DNA from: Tropicibacter naphthalenivorans
Lineage (GTDB): Bacteria; Pseudomonadota; Alphaproteobacteria; Rhodobacterales; Rhodobacteraceae
Direction of reading: 5' to 3'
NCBI RefSeq assembly: GCF_900176475.1
Contig: NZ_FWXX01000001.1
Coordinates: 682,001 to 746,000, forward strand
Length of the DNA: 64,000 bases
Position 1 is the first letter of the stretch. Every line of letters begins with the position of its first letter. Below, one piece after another: positions 16,145 to 25,017 of the stretch. The position numbers and the translations under genes are program-made. Below the pieces are notes generated by a model, which did not search any database, was not told where the DNA came from, and worked only from the letters and a program-made list of their open reading frames with translations.

Positions 16145-16165
16145 CTTCCTCTCCGCCATTACCCC
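16145..16165 (+). other. attR attachment site (21-bp direct repeat)
   Basis: A perfect copy of the tRNA-Ser 3' end repeat at 11443-11463. An 8-bp inverted repeat ATGGCGGA / TCCGCCAT (16130-16137 and 16152-16159) overlaps it and may be part of the crossover site. The 184 bases from here to the next gene hold only the terminator below. Confidence 0.85.
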
Positions 16166-16302
16166 CCCTGAAAAACCCCGCACCAAACGTCGCTATATGA
16201 CCAGCTGCGTCGGTCATTGTCGTTTCGGCTGCGCGCCATACAGGCACCAACGCGCGACGTGACCTGCGGCGCGCACATGCGGCCTTCCGCCGTTTAAAAC
16301 GC

Positions 16303-16332
16303 AAAAGGCCCAGCCAAATGGCCGGGCCTTTC
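16303..16332 (-). terminator. Terminator after the giant VCBS/RTX gene
   Basis: Stem AAAGGCCC / GGGCCTTT with an extended inner stem GCC / GGC and loop AAAT, flanked by A and T runs on both sides. It would end minus-strand transcription about 20 bases after the stop at 16350. Confidence 0.75.
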
Positions 16333-16349
16333 GTTTGTCTTTGCCAAGG

Positions 16350-18314
16350 TCAGATGATGTTCACGTCGAACTCATGCAGCATTTGCTGGAACATCGCCTC
16401 GGTGATCTCCACGTCTTCGACCCGGAACAGCGTGATCTCGCCATCGACCACATCCCCGCTGAGCGGCAAGTCGTGGTCAGCCAGCGCGCCGCCGATGGCG
16501 TTCAGCACCGCGTCCTGCATCTGCTCGAACGGGATCTCCAGCAGCGCCTCGTCGGTGTAGGACGACGCGTCGCCCGGCGTGAAGCTGCCGTTGCCGACCA
16601 GCGCAAAGTCGAACTCGAACTCATCCGCCAGCGGGTCCGTCGTACCGACCTGGAACGCCCCCTTGAGCGTCATGTCAAACAGCGACACGATCGGCAGCAG
16701 GTTCACGCCCAGGCGGTACTCGTAATCCGCCGTCCCCGAGAAATCATAGGCCGCCTGCCCCACAAGGGTCTGCCCCGCCGCATCCTCGGGCGCGAAAAAG
16801 CCCACGGCGGTGCCCATGCCCGTCTCGACGCTATAGTTGTCAAAGCTGTAGGTCGCCGAGATCGCATTGGGATCAAAGGACATGATCTGCGTCAGCTCCA
16901 TCGACGCCTCGACCGCCGCCTGGAATGGGGTCACCCCCAGCGAGACCACAAACTCGGCCCCTTCGGCGAGCGCCATGGCGCCATCGTGGAACGCTTCCAT
17001 TGCCGGATCGAACAGGCCGCTAAAGTCGGTGGTCAGCAGCGTGTTCACCGTCTCGTTCAGGTCGGCGATCAGACCGTTCAGCGACTGGATCGCGTCGATC
17101 CCACCCTCCAGCGCCGAGCGCACCGCGTGCAGACCCGAGATGGCGGGATTAAGCACACCGGCCAAGGGCTTGTAAGAGTAGCTCTTGCCAAAGGGCAGCC
17201 ACACCGTGACCCCAAAGTTGGCCGCCTGATCCAGAATGCCCAGCCCCCAGTTGATCTGGTCGATGATCGGCTGCGACACCAGATTGTAGCCATTGGCGGA
17301 CAGGTTCACGAGGCCGGACAGCGCGCCGCTGACCGCATCGTTCACCGTTTGCAACACGCCAAGCGGCACGTCGATCATCGGCTCCAGCGCATCAAAGGCC
17401 GCCGAGACACCGTTTTCGGCGGTGGTCAGCGCCGCATCGAGGCTGTCCAGCGTGTCCTGCTGGTCGATCTGCGCGATGGGCGTGTAGACGCTTTCGCCCG
17501 GCACCAGACCGTCGAGCGCCCCGCCAAACAGGTTCACCGCGTCGAACAGGCTGTTGGCCATCTCGGTCACCAGCGCGGCGGGCTGCAAGGTCATCTCGGC
17601 GGTGACCCCTTCGGCGGCGGTGGCTTGCAGTTCGGCCTGATACAGGATCATGCCTTTGGCCGCTTCGAGCATCGGGATGTACTGCGGCGAGGTTACCGCC
17701 AGCGCCGGTTTTGCCAGGTCGATGAGGGAGATCATCAGGGCGCTGCTGAGCTTGGCAAAGTCGAGCTGCACGTCGAGCAGCTCGGTCGTCTGCTGGATCT
17801 CGATCCGCTGCGTGCCATCCGCGTTCAGCGTCAGGCTGTTGCCGCTGCCGTCCGAGAAATCAGCGATCTCCTCGACGTTGCCCACCGGCACATCCAGCGT
17901 CACGTCCATGCCATCGACCGGCGACAGACCGGCGCTTTGGATGACCGTGCGCAGCATGTTGACCTTGGCCTCGACGTCGAGGATTTCCGCCAACGTGTCC
18001 ACGTGCTCGCGGTAGGCATAGACGTCGTTGCCGTCCGCGTCTTGCAGAATGAAATACCCCTCCCCGGCCGCGTCAAAGGCGTCGTATTCGTTGAATTTGG
18101 CATTCATCGCAAGGTCATAGACATCGCGCACCGATACCGCAGCGCCCAGCAGGTTGGCCGTCTTGGACACATCCGCGCCTTGGGCCGACAGGTCTTGGAT
18201 CATCGTCAGGATGGTCGACAGAATCTCCTGCGGATCGCCGCCTTCGGTGAACAGGTCCAGCAGCGGCTGGAAGTCGAAATCCGAGGTGAACAGCCCCTCG
18301 ATGATGATGCCCAC
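16350..18314 (-). CDS. Giant VCBS/RTX protein, segment 4 (C-terminal)
   Basis: The C-terminal 654 residues from MGIIIEGLFTSDF to the stop. It contains the last two thirds of module copy 2, with long hydrophobic-acidic helices and the ending ITLFRVEDVEITEAMFQQ..EFDVNII. A type I secretion signal would lie in these last residues; the short hydrophobic tail after acidic residues is compatible. The ATG at 18314 is internal and has no convincing ribosome site. Confidence 0.7.
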   Translation of the reverse strand: MGIIIEGLFTSDFDFQPLLDLFTEGGDPQEILSTILTMIQDLSAQGADVSKTANLLGAAVSVRDVYDLAMNAKFNEYDAFDAAGEGYFILQDADGNDVYAYREHVDTLAEILDVEAKVNMLRTVIQSAGLSPVDGMDVTLDVPVGNVEEIADFSDGSGNSLTLNADGTQRIEIQQTTELLDVQLDFAKLSSALMISLIDLAKPALAVTSPQYIPMLEAAKGMILYQAELQATAAEGVTAEMTLQPAALVTEMANSLFDAVNLFGGALDGLVPGESVYTPIAQIDQQDTLDSLDAALTTAENGVSAAFDALEPMIDVPLGVLQTVNDAVSGALSGLVNLSANGYNLVSQPIIDQINWGLGILDQAANFGVTVWLPFGKSYSYKPLAGVLNPAISGLHAVRSALEGGIDAIQSLNGLIADLNETVNTLLTTDFSGLFDPAMEAFHDGAMALAEGAEFVVSLGVTPFQAAVEASMELTQIMSFDPNAISATYSFDNYSVETGMGTAVGFFAPEDAAGQTLVGQAAYDFSGTADYEYRLGVNLLPIVSLFDMTLKGAFQVGTTDPLADEFEFDFALVGNGSFTPGDASSYTDEALLEIPFEQMQDAVLNAIGGALADHDLPLSGDVVDGEITLFRVEDVEITEAMFQQMLHEFDVNII

Positions 18315-19048
18315 GTCGATGCTGAGTAGCGTGTTGCCAGCTCGCGCGCCGCCTCCAGCGTCTCTTCGAGCGTGAACTCGTGGTCCAGGGTCAGCGTGGC
18401 CGAGGCCATGTCGCCCAGCTTGAACGGGCCGTAATCGCGGGTGCGGATGTCATAGCCAATGTCGCGCACCGCCGTCGCCGGCGTGCCCAGCCCCGCCTGC
18501 ACGCTGAACGCCCCGACACCCACGGTTTCCAGCGCCGCCGTGGGCGTGTCGCTGACCAGCATGTCGGATTTCACAAGGAACAGATCGCCCGCGGCCACCT
18601 GATCGGGCAGCGCGAAGTCAAAGGACACCGGTTGGAAAATCGACGTCCGCCCCAGAGAGCCAAGGTCAATGTCCCAGCCGAACTCCATATCCAGACCCAC
18701 GTCCAGATCGAAAAGCCCGGTCGCCGCAAAGGGATAGGGGCTGAAGAAACTCTGGATCGCCTGCCCCAGATCGACCACGCTTTCATAGCCTTCGACCGCG
18801 CCGCCGATCAGATCGGTGAACAGCGCATCCAGCAGGCCATCCTTGTCGTCCGCGCCTTCCATGTTCTCAAGCGCCATGCTGAATGCGCCGCGATCGCTGT
18901 TGATGCTGATCTGCTTTTGAATGTCGATCAGGGTGAAATCGAGCAGCGCGTTCAGATCGAACCCGTGGTTTTCCTCTAGCCGAGAGATCAGCTCTGTCAG
19001 CACGTCGACGCTTTGGGTCTGGTTAAAGGCGTGCAACAGCGTTTGCGT
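16353..19048 (-). repeat. Large internal module, copy 2 (about 899 residues)
   Basis: It begins at QTLLHAFNQTQSVDVLTE and ends at the protein C-terminus. Landmarks matching copy 1: FNQTQSVDVL, FDLNALLDF, GWDIDLGSLGRTSIFQPVSF, SGTADYEYRLGVNLLPIV, LLEIPFEQMQDAVLNA, TLFRVEDVEIT. The third frameshift lies inside this copy. Confidence 0.75.
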
Positions 19049-19957
19049 CGTCAGCGCGGCCCAGTCGCCGTCGCTCACGTTGCCCACAAAGCGCGTGGTG
19101 CCTTCGACCACCGGAGCCGTGTCGCGGCCCGTCACCTCGACCGACAGGGTGGCCTGACCGACCGCGCCGTGGGTATCCACGATCTGGTAGCTGAGCGTGG
19201 TGTCCGCCGTCTCGCCAAAGTCGAGCATGTCGAAATCGCGGCCCGCATCAAAGCTGTAAGACCCGTCCGCAAACAGGGTAAAGACCCCGCCGTTCGAGCC
19301 CGCAACCTGCATCCCGTCGGTGATCTCATGCAGCGCGATTTGCGTGTCGGGATCGTCGATGTCGGTGGCCCCGGCCAGCAGCGCGCCCGCCTCGGCGGTG
19401 ACCGTATCGCGAGCGATCACGGTATTGCTGCCGGTCCCGGTGGGTGCGTCGTTGACGCCGGTGATGGTCACCTGCGCGGTGGCCTCGCTGGTGGCGCCAT
19501 GCTCATCCGCGATGGTGTAGCTCAGCGTTTCCACACGGGTTTCACCCGCTTGCAAGGCCTCGGCGGTGCCGTTCACATCGACCGTCAGCTGCCCGTCCAG
19601 CCCAAGGCTGACCAACGCGCCAGAGGCCAGCGTCAGGGCAAAGGCGTCGCCCACGCGGGTGCCCCCCGCAAGCCCCGTGACCTGCAAACGCGCACCGGTG
19701 TCCACGTCGCTGTCATTGGCGAGGAGATTGCCGCTGAGGATCGAGTCTTCGTCCACGTTCAGCGCATCGTCCAGCGCGACGGGCGCGTCGTTGGTGCCGG
19801 TCACCTCGACCGACACTTGCGCCGTGGCCGTGTCCCCCGAGGCGGTTGCGACGGTGTAGGTCAGCGTCTCGATGCGGCTTTCGCCCAGCGCCAGCGCGTC
19901 CAGCCCCGGCCCAGAGGTATCGACCTCGACCGCGCCGTTCGCCAGCTGCACCGCCAG
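18206..19957 (-). CDS. Giant VCBS/RTX protein, segment 3
   Basis: This frame continues from the second frameshift (reading LAVQLANGAVEVDTSGPGL) to the third at 18337-18338, then runs out of frame to 18206. It has two VCBS domains (TNDAPVALDDALNVDEDS and VNDAPTGTGSNTV) and the first third of module copy 2 (QTQSVDVLTELISRLEENHG onward). There is no start codon of its own with a ribosome site, which supports it being an internal part of a larger gene. Confidence 0.65.
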   Translation of the reverse strand: MAVQLANGAVEVDTSGPGLDALALGESRIETLTYTVATASGDTATAQVSVEVTGTNDAPVALDDALNVDEDSILSGNLLANDSDVDTGARLQVTGLAGGTRVGDAFALTLASGALVSLGLDGQLTVDVNGTAEALQAGETRVETLSYTIADEHGATSEATAQVTITGVNDAPTGTGSNTVIARDTVTAEAGALLAGATDIDDPDTQIALHEITDGMQVAGSNGGVFTLFADGSYSFDAGRDFDMLDFGETADTTLSYQIVDTHGAVGQATLSVEVTGRDTAPVVEGTTRFVGNVSDGDWAALTTQTLLHAFNQTQSVDVLTELISRLEENHGFDLNALLDFTLIDIQKQISINSDRGAFSMALENMEGADDKDGLLDALFTDLIGGAVEGYESVVDLGQAIQSFFSPYPFAATGLFDLDVGLDMEFGWDIDLGSLGRTSIFQPVSFDFALPDQVAAGDLFLVKSDMLVSDTPTAALETVGVGAFSVQAGLGTPATAVRDIGYDIRTRDYGPFKLGDMASATLTLDHEFTLEETLEAARELATRYSASTWASSSRGCSPRISTSSRCWTCSPKAAIRRRFCRPS

Positions 19958-22900
19958 CCCCCGTCCGCCGTCACGCCGCTCAGCGCAAAGTCGCGGTTCT
20001 GCGGGTCGCTGTCGTTGGCCAGCAAATCGGCGGCGTCGATCACCAGCGTCTCGCCCTCGGCCACCGCGCTTGCGGCGACATCGTCGGCGGTCATCGGCCC
20101 GTTGTTCACACCGTCCAGCGACCACGTGTAATCGTCAAAGGCCAGCTTTTCGACGTTGCGCAGGCTGTAGACCGCGCCATTCGGCCCGGTGACGGTGGCG
20201 CGATTGTCATTGCCAGAGATCACGTAGTCGCGCACCGACCCGGCCAGAACAAGCGTATCGGTGCCGTTTCGGCCATCAAACGCCGTCCCGTCTTGACCCA
20301 AAGGCAGCGTGTCATCGCCCGCCCCACCCACAAAGGCCGCGTCGCGCAGCTCTTGGAACTGGCCCGCGTCAAAGCTGCCGTTGAACAGCAGCGTGCCGCC
20401 CTGCCCGTCCAGCACCTCGACGCCGTCAAAGCTGGCCCCGGTCACATCGGTGCGCCCCCCGGGCCGGCCCAGCTGAACCGTGTCCAGCCCGTCGCCGCCG
20501 ATGATCTGCGTGCCCGCCATGGTCTGACCGCCAAGGACAAAGACGTCGTCCCCGCCCTGACCGTCCAGCACATCCGCACCGCCCAGGCCGCTCGCGTTGG
20601 CGATGCTCTCGACGCCGGACATGTCCAGCAGGCCGCTGGCATCCGTGGTCAGCTTGGCCCCGCCCGCGTCCAACAGCTCGATGTTGCGCAGGCTCGCGCC
20701 CCTGACATCCGCCGAGGCCCGCACCACGTCATAGCCCGCGCCGCCGTCGATCACGTCGCCCGCGGCCTCGCCCCGACCCAGCACAAAGGTATCGTCGCCG
20801 TCGCCGCCAATCAGGGTATCGGCCCCCCGGCCACCGTCAAAAACGTCGTCACCGGCGTGGCCGATCAGCACTTCGTCGCCGCCAGAGCCAAAGATCCGCG
20901 AGGCGTTGATCACCGCGCCGACCGAAGACAGATCGAGGCTGCCATCGCGGTCCACGTGGATCGTGCCGCCTTTGACGTCCAGCGTTTCGATGCCGATGAA
21001 CTGCGCGTCGGTCAGGTCGACCTCTGCGCGGCGCCCGTCCACGACCACGCTGTCATCGCCCAAGCCGCCGTCAAAGGTGACCGCGCGGCCATCCCTGGAC
21101 GCATCCTTGAGGGTGAACACGTCATCCCCGTCAGACCCCAATAGGGTAGAGGGCTCGATCTGCCAGACCGGACGGTTGCCGAAGAAACTGGGGAAGTTGC
21201 TGCCCTCGACCGTGACGGTCACGGTTTCCTGCTGCGGCGTGCCGGTCCCATCGGTGACGGTCACGACAAAGCTGACCTCGGCGGTCTGGCCCCGCCGCAG
21301 CGCGTCGAAATCGCCGTTCGGGTCAAAGGACAGGCGGCCATCGTCCAGCAAGCTCACCAAGCCCCGCGCGGGTTGCTCGACCGACAGGACGCTGATCGCC
21401 TCGCCATCGACCTCGGTGTCGTTGGCACGCACGTCGATGGTGACGGCGCGGTCTTCGCGCGTGGTGGCGGTGTCATCCGCCGGGCGCACGTCGTCGGGGG
21501 CGGGCGCAACGGTGACCGTCAGCTGCCCCGTGGCCTGCGCGCCGTGTTCATCCGCGACGACATAGTCGACCTGCGCCGCACCAAAGAAGTCCGCCGCCGG
21601 GGTAAAGGCCAGCAGCCCATCCACCACCGCAACCGTGCCCGCCGTGCTCTGCCCGCCGACCAGAGACAGCACCGCGCCATCGTCCACATCGGTGTCGTTG
21701 GCCAAAACGTCGATCAGCACCGCGCCACTGTCCTCGGTGGTCTGGGCGCTGTCGGCCAGCGCAACGGGGGCGTCGTTCGTCCCCTCGACCGTCACGGTAA
21801 AGGCGTGCAGCTGCGGCGTGCCATCCGGCCCGTCCACGGTAAACCGCACCACCTGAGAGACGCTATCGCCCACGGCCAGATGCTCGTTCTCCGTGCCATC
21901 GGCAAAGGCCACCTGCCCGTCGCGGTCCACCAGCAGCTGGCCGCCCAGCACGTCAAGATACTGACCGATGTTCAGCACCGCGCCACCCACCGTGGCCAGC
22001 GTGCCGTCGATCCCGTCCATGATCCCCAAGGGCGACACAGCCAGCGCGCCGCTTTCGTCAAAGCGCACATGGGCCACGGGCGTGGGCTCTGCCCCGCCGA
22101 CCGCGATCTGGAACTCTTGGGTGATCTCGGTGAACTGGTCCTTGGTGATCTCGACGTCGTTCACCTTGAACAGGCGCAGCTCGTTCCAATCCAGATCGGT
22201 GGTCTGCCCGGTGTCCTCGGCCAGCGACCCAAGGCTGGTGCGCAGCTGATCGGCGATCACCTCCATGACGTTCTCGAACAGGCCCAGGGGCAGCTCGACC
22301 AGCGCATCATCGAACAGATCGCGCGGATCAAGGTTCGCAATATCGTCCAGCGTAAAGTCCGTGGTGGTCTTGAGCGCGCCATAGTCAAAGGCCACGTCAA
22401 AGCTGTTGTCGTCGCCGATGGTCACCTTGCCTTCGACGTCATAGCCCAGCATCGACAGCATCGGGGCGATGTCCAGCTTGATGCGGTATTCGTAATCCAC
22501 ATCCCCCGAGAAGCTATAGCTGGCCTGCCCGTCCAGCAGATCGCCCGGCTCGCCGCTGGCAAAGAACTCTGCCGGGTCGCCGATCTTTTGCTCCGAGGTA
22601 AAGCCATCCACGGAATAGCTGACCTCGACTTCATCAGGGTCAAAGCGCGCGATCTGCACCAGGTCGATGCCCGCATCCAGCACCATCTCGAAGAAGTCGA
22701 AATCGGTGGTGTATTCCAGCTCGACGCCCTTGGCGATGTCCTTGACGAACTGGCCAAAGCCCTCCAGCGTGTCGCCCAGTTGCGACGCCAGACCGGCGGC
22801 GGCAGAGGCCAGCGACACCATCGCCTGATCCAGCTGCGCCGCGCCGTTGGCCCCCGCGTTCACAAGGCTTGCGGCGGCGTTCAGCACGTTGATCACCGGC

Positions 22901-25017
22901 GACAGGCCCACGTGCAGGTACTGGTCGATCTTGCCGGCCCAACCCGCCAAAGTGCCAAGCGCGCTGCCCAGATACAGCGACGCCGCCTGCCCAAGGCCCG
23001 CAGCCGCCGCCTGCGCGATGTCATTGTCCGCCATGCCGGTCAGGATGTCGCCCGCCACCGTGGTCAGCGCGACCAACTGGTCCTGAATGCCCGCGACCAT
23101 CGTGTCGATGGCCCCGTCCAGATCGCTTTCCATCTGCTCCGGCGTCAGCAGGTCCAGCGTCGCAATCCGCACCGACGGATCAAGCGACGGCAGCACCGAC
23201 AGAACCGAATTCACAAGGCGCGCGGTGGCGTTCAGCCCTTCGACAAAGGGGTTGATCGCGGCGGCGACCATCTCCGTCGGCTGAGCCTGCATGTTCAGCG
23301 TATAGCCGGACTCGGCGGCGTACATCGCATCCACCTGCGCCTCCAGCGCGGCCCGCGCGGCGATCTGCGCGCCGATCACCACCGGGATCAGGTAGGGCTG
23401 CGACTTGGCCGCCTCGACCCCCGCTTCGGCGGCGATGTCGATGGCGATCTTCATCAACTCGGGCGCCATCGCCTCAAAGTCGACGGACATGCCCGCAAGG
23501 CGCGTGGTCTGCACCACTTCGATCTGCTGCTCGCCTTCCTGAGGCCCGCTGACGCCGGTGCCAAAGCCTTCGACGGTTTCGATGTTGCCAATCGGCATGG
23601 CCCCGGAAATCTTGAAGCCGGTGATCGGCTCGAAGCCCTCTTCGAGCAACGCGGTGATGTCCTCCATCGCGCCGCTGATCTCGTTGTTCTCATAGGCGAT
23701 CCGGATTTGGCTGGCGGACAGGCGCACCTCGGCCCCGTCCCCGTTCGTGGCAAGGAAATAGCCCTCGCCCGTCACCTCATCCCAGCCGTCGAATTCGTTG
23801 AACGGCACCCGGTCGACCAGCTCTAGCAGCTGCGACGGTTTAAGCTCGACGCCAGAGCCGACCACCAGACGCTTGCCCGCGTTTGCGATCACCAGCTGGA
23901 TGCCATCCATGATATAGGTGCCCAGCGCCTTGGCCGTATCGGTGCCCGGCTCGTTGATCAGGGCCGTCACCAGCCGGAAGAATTCGGGCAGATCCTGCGC
24001 ATAGACCGCGTCGATGATGTCCTTCATGCTGAGCGAGAAATCGAGGCTCATGGCGCCTTCGATCGCCTCGGCGCCCAGCATTTCCACCAGGTTGAATTCG
24101 CGGTTCAGCATGACGCTGCCTTCGAGCAGGCCATCGGCGTTCAACCCAAGGAAATCGCCGGTGCCAAAGGTCAGGCCAACGTCGGAAATCACCGCCGACG
24201 TCATGCCAAAGCCCGCGTCCACCTGAATATCCCGCAGACCCACGGTCTGCACCGCGACGGTGGGGTCATAGCTGACCATGTCCTCGGTCGAGATCACAAA
24301 GGCTTGCCCCGGCGCGATGGCCTCGTCCGGCAGCATCAGGCCGAAATCGACCGGCTGAAAGATCGCCGTCTTGCCAAGGCTCGGCAGGTCGATGTCCCAG
24401 CCAAGGTTGGCCGAAATCCCAAAGGCCACGTCAAAGGTCGGGCCAAAGTAAAACGGCTGGATCGGCAGCGCAAAGCCAAGGTTGACCACATCGGTCACCG
24501 CCTCGGCGGCAGGGCTGAGGATCGCACCCAGATCGCCGATCAGCGCGTCGCTGCCGGGGTTCAGATCCTCAAAGGTCACGGACACGCCATTCTCGGGGAC
24601 AAAGCTGGCCTGCATCAGCATGTCCACGTCCAGCACCTGGAAATCGAGCAGGCTGTCGAGGTCAAAGTCGGTGCTGTCGTCCAGCCGCTTGAACATCTCG
24701 CTGAGGACATCGACGCCTTGGGTCTGGTCAAAGCTGCCCGACACGGTGGTCCGCGTCATCTCTGGCACGTCCAGCGCGGGCACCGCCGTTTCGATCGACG
24801 GCGCAAGGTCAGAGGCCCGGACCACAACCGAGGCGCTGCCTTCGGTGGTGCGGCCCCGCCCGGTGCCAATGGTAAAGCTCAGGTCGGTGACGGTGGTTTC
24901 GAACCCGCTGAGCGCGTCGAAATCGCGGCCCGGCTGGAACAGGAAACTGCCATCGGCTTCGATCAGGAACTGGCCGCCCTGGCTGCCATCCACCAAGAAC
25001 GCCGTGCGGGTGACCAC
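19861..25017 (-). CDS. Giant VCBS/RTX protein, segment 2 (module copy 1 and RTX region)
   Basis: The frame of 1,718 codons from MVTRTAFLVDG; the true coding frame should enter from segment 1 about 14 codons earlier. It holds module copy 1 (about residues 87-971), VCBS/Ig-like domains (TNDAPVALADSAQTTEDSGA), and RTX nonapeptide-like repeats (GGRGADTLI, GGDGDDTFV, GQGGDDVFV) near residues 1380-1600. It ends in frame at about 19962; the last 33 codons are frameshifted. Confidence 0.7.
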   Translation of the reverse strand: MVTRTAFLVDGSQGGQFLIEADGSFLFQPGRDFDALSGFETTVTDLSFTIGTGRGRTTEGSASVVVRASDLAPSIETAVPALDVPEMTRTTVSGSFDQTQGVDVLSEMFKRLDDSTDFDLDSLLDFQVLDVDMLMQASFVPENGVSVTFEDLNPGSDALIGDLGAILSPAAEAVTDVVNLGFALPIQPFYFGPTFDVAFGISANLGWDIDLPSLGKTAIFQPVDFGLMLPDEAIAPGQAFVISTEDMVSYDPTVAVQTVGLRDIQVDAGFGMTSAVISDVGLTFGTGDFLGLNADGLLEGSVMLNREFNLVEMLGAEAIEGAMSLDFSLSMKDIIDAVYAQDLPEFFRLVTALINEPGTDTAKALGTYIMDGIQLVIANAGKRLVVGSGVELKPSQLLELVDRVPFNEFDGWDEVTGEGYFLATNGDGAEVRLSASQIRIAYENNEISGAMEDITALLEEGFEPITGFKISGAMPIGNIETVEGFGTGVSGPQEGEQQIEVVQTTRLAGMSVDFEAMAPELMKIAIDIAAEAGVEAAKSQPYLIPVVIGAQIAARAALEAQVDAMYAAESGYTLNMQAQPTEMVAAAINPFVEGLNATARLVNSVLSVLPSLDPSVRIATLDLLTPEQMESDLDGAIDTMVAGIQDQLVALTTVAGDILTGMADNDIAQAAAAGLGQAASLYLGSALGTLAGWAGKIDQYLHVGLSPVINVLNAAASLVNAGANGAAQLDQAMVSLASAAAGLASQLGDTLEGFGQFVKDIAKGVELEYTTDFDFFEMVLDAGIDLVQIARFDPDEVEVSYSVDGFTSEQKIGDPAEFFASGEPGDLLDGQASYSFSGDVDYEYRIKLDIAPMLSMLGYDVEGKVTIGDDNSFDVAFDYGALKTTTDFTLDDIANLDPRDLFDDALVELPLGLFENVMEVIADQLRTSLGSLAEDTGQTTDLDWNELRLFKVNDVEITKDQFTEITQEFQIAVGGAEPTPVAHVRFDESGALAVSPLGIMDGIDGTLATVGGAVLNIGQYLDVLGGQLLVDRDGQVAFADGTENEHLAVGDSVSQVVRFTVDGPDGTPQLHAFTVTVEGTNDAPVALADSAQTTEDSGAVLIDVLANDTDVDDGAVLSLVGGQSTAGTVAVVDGLLAFTPAADFFGAAQVDYVVADEHGAQATGQLTVTVAPAPDDVRPADDTATTREDRAVTIDVRANDTEVDGEAISVLSVEQPARGLVSLLDDGRLSFDPNGDFDALRRGQTAEVSFVVTVTDGTGTPQQETVTVTVEGSNFPSFFGNRPVWQIEPSTLLGSDGDDVFTLKDASRDGRAVTFDGGLGDDSVVVDGRRAEVDLTDAQFIGIETLDVKGGTIHVDRDGSLDLSSVGAVINASRIFGSGGDEVLIGHAGDDVFDGGRGADTLIGGDGDDTFVLGRGEAAGDVIDGGAGYDVVRASADVRGASLRNIELLDAGGAKLTTDASGLLDMSGVESIANASGLGGADVLDGQGGDDVFVLGGQTMAGTQIIGGDGLDTVQLGRPGGRTDVTGASFDGVEVLDGQGGTLLFNGSFDAGQFQELRDAAFVGGAGDDTLPLGQDGTAFDGRNGTDTLVLAGSVRDYVISGNDNRATVTGPNGAVYSLRNVEKLAFDDYTWSLDGVNNGPMTADDVAASAVAEGETLVIDAADLLANDSDPQNRDFALSGVTADGGWRCSWRTARSRSIPLGRGWTRWRWAKAASRR
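20240..21090 (-). repeat. RTX (GGxGxD) calcium-binding repeat region
   Basis: The translated minus strand shows clustered nonapeptide-like motifs GGLGDDSVV, GHAGDDVFD, GGRGADTLI, GGDGDDTFV, GGAGYDVVR, GQGGDDVFV and GGAGDDTLP, separated by short spacers. Such repeats bind calcium and form parallel beta rolls in type I secreted proteins. Confidence 0.8.
22105..24759 (-). repeat. Large internal module, copy 1 (about 885 residues)
   Basis: It begins at TRTTVSGSFDQTQGVDVLSE and ends at LFKVNDVEITKDQFTE..EFQI. Landmarks shared with copy 2 in the same order: FDQTQGVDVL, FDLDSLLDF, GWDIDLPSLGKTAIFQPVDF, SGDVDYEYRIKLDIAPML, LVELPLGLFENVMEVI, RLFKVNDVEIT. The identity is low to moderate, so the duplication is old. 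Confidence 0.75.

Larger units (their letters stand above)
11443..16165. mobile_element. Integrative element (4.7 kb) inserted in tRNA-Ser
   Basis: The segment is bounded by 21-bp perfect direct repeats, the left one being the 3' end of the tRNA-Ser gene. An integrase gene lies directly inside the right end. All recognisable genes inside run leftward: integrase, an unrecognised 293-residue protein, AlpA-type regulator, a chain of small overlapping genes, a winged-helix protein, a tiny membrane protein and a zinc-ribbon protein. No structural phage genes, conjugation genes or transposase are present. It is best described as a minimal tRNA-integrated genomic island or phage-satellite-like element. 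How it moves between cells is not visible. The gap 11464-11644 between the left repeat and the first gene holds no gene I can support. Confidence 0.85.

Noticed and set aside
16335-18329. Plus-strand frame of 664 codons
   Set aside because: Antisense shadow of the C-terminal module; low-complexity Arg/His/Val composition and no ribosome site.
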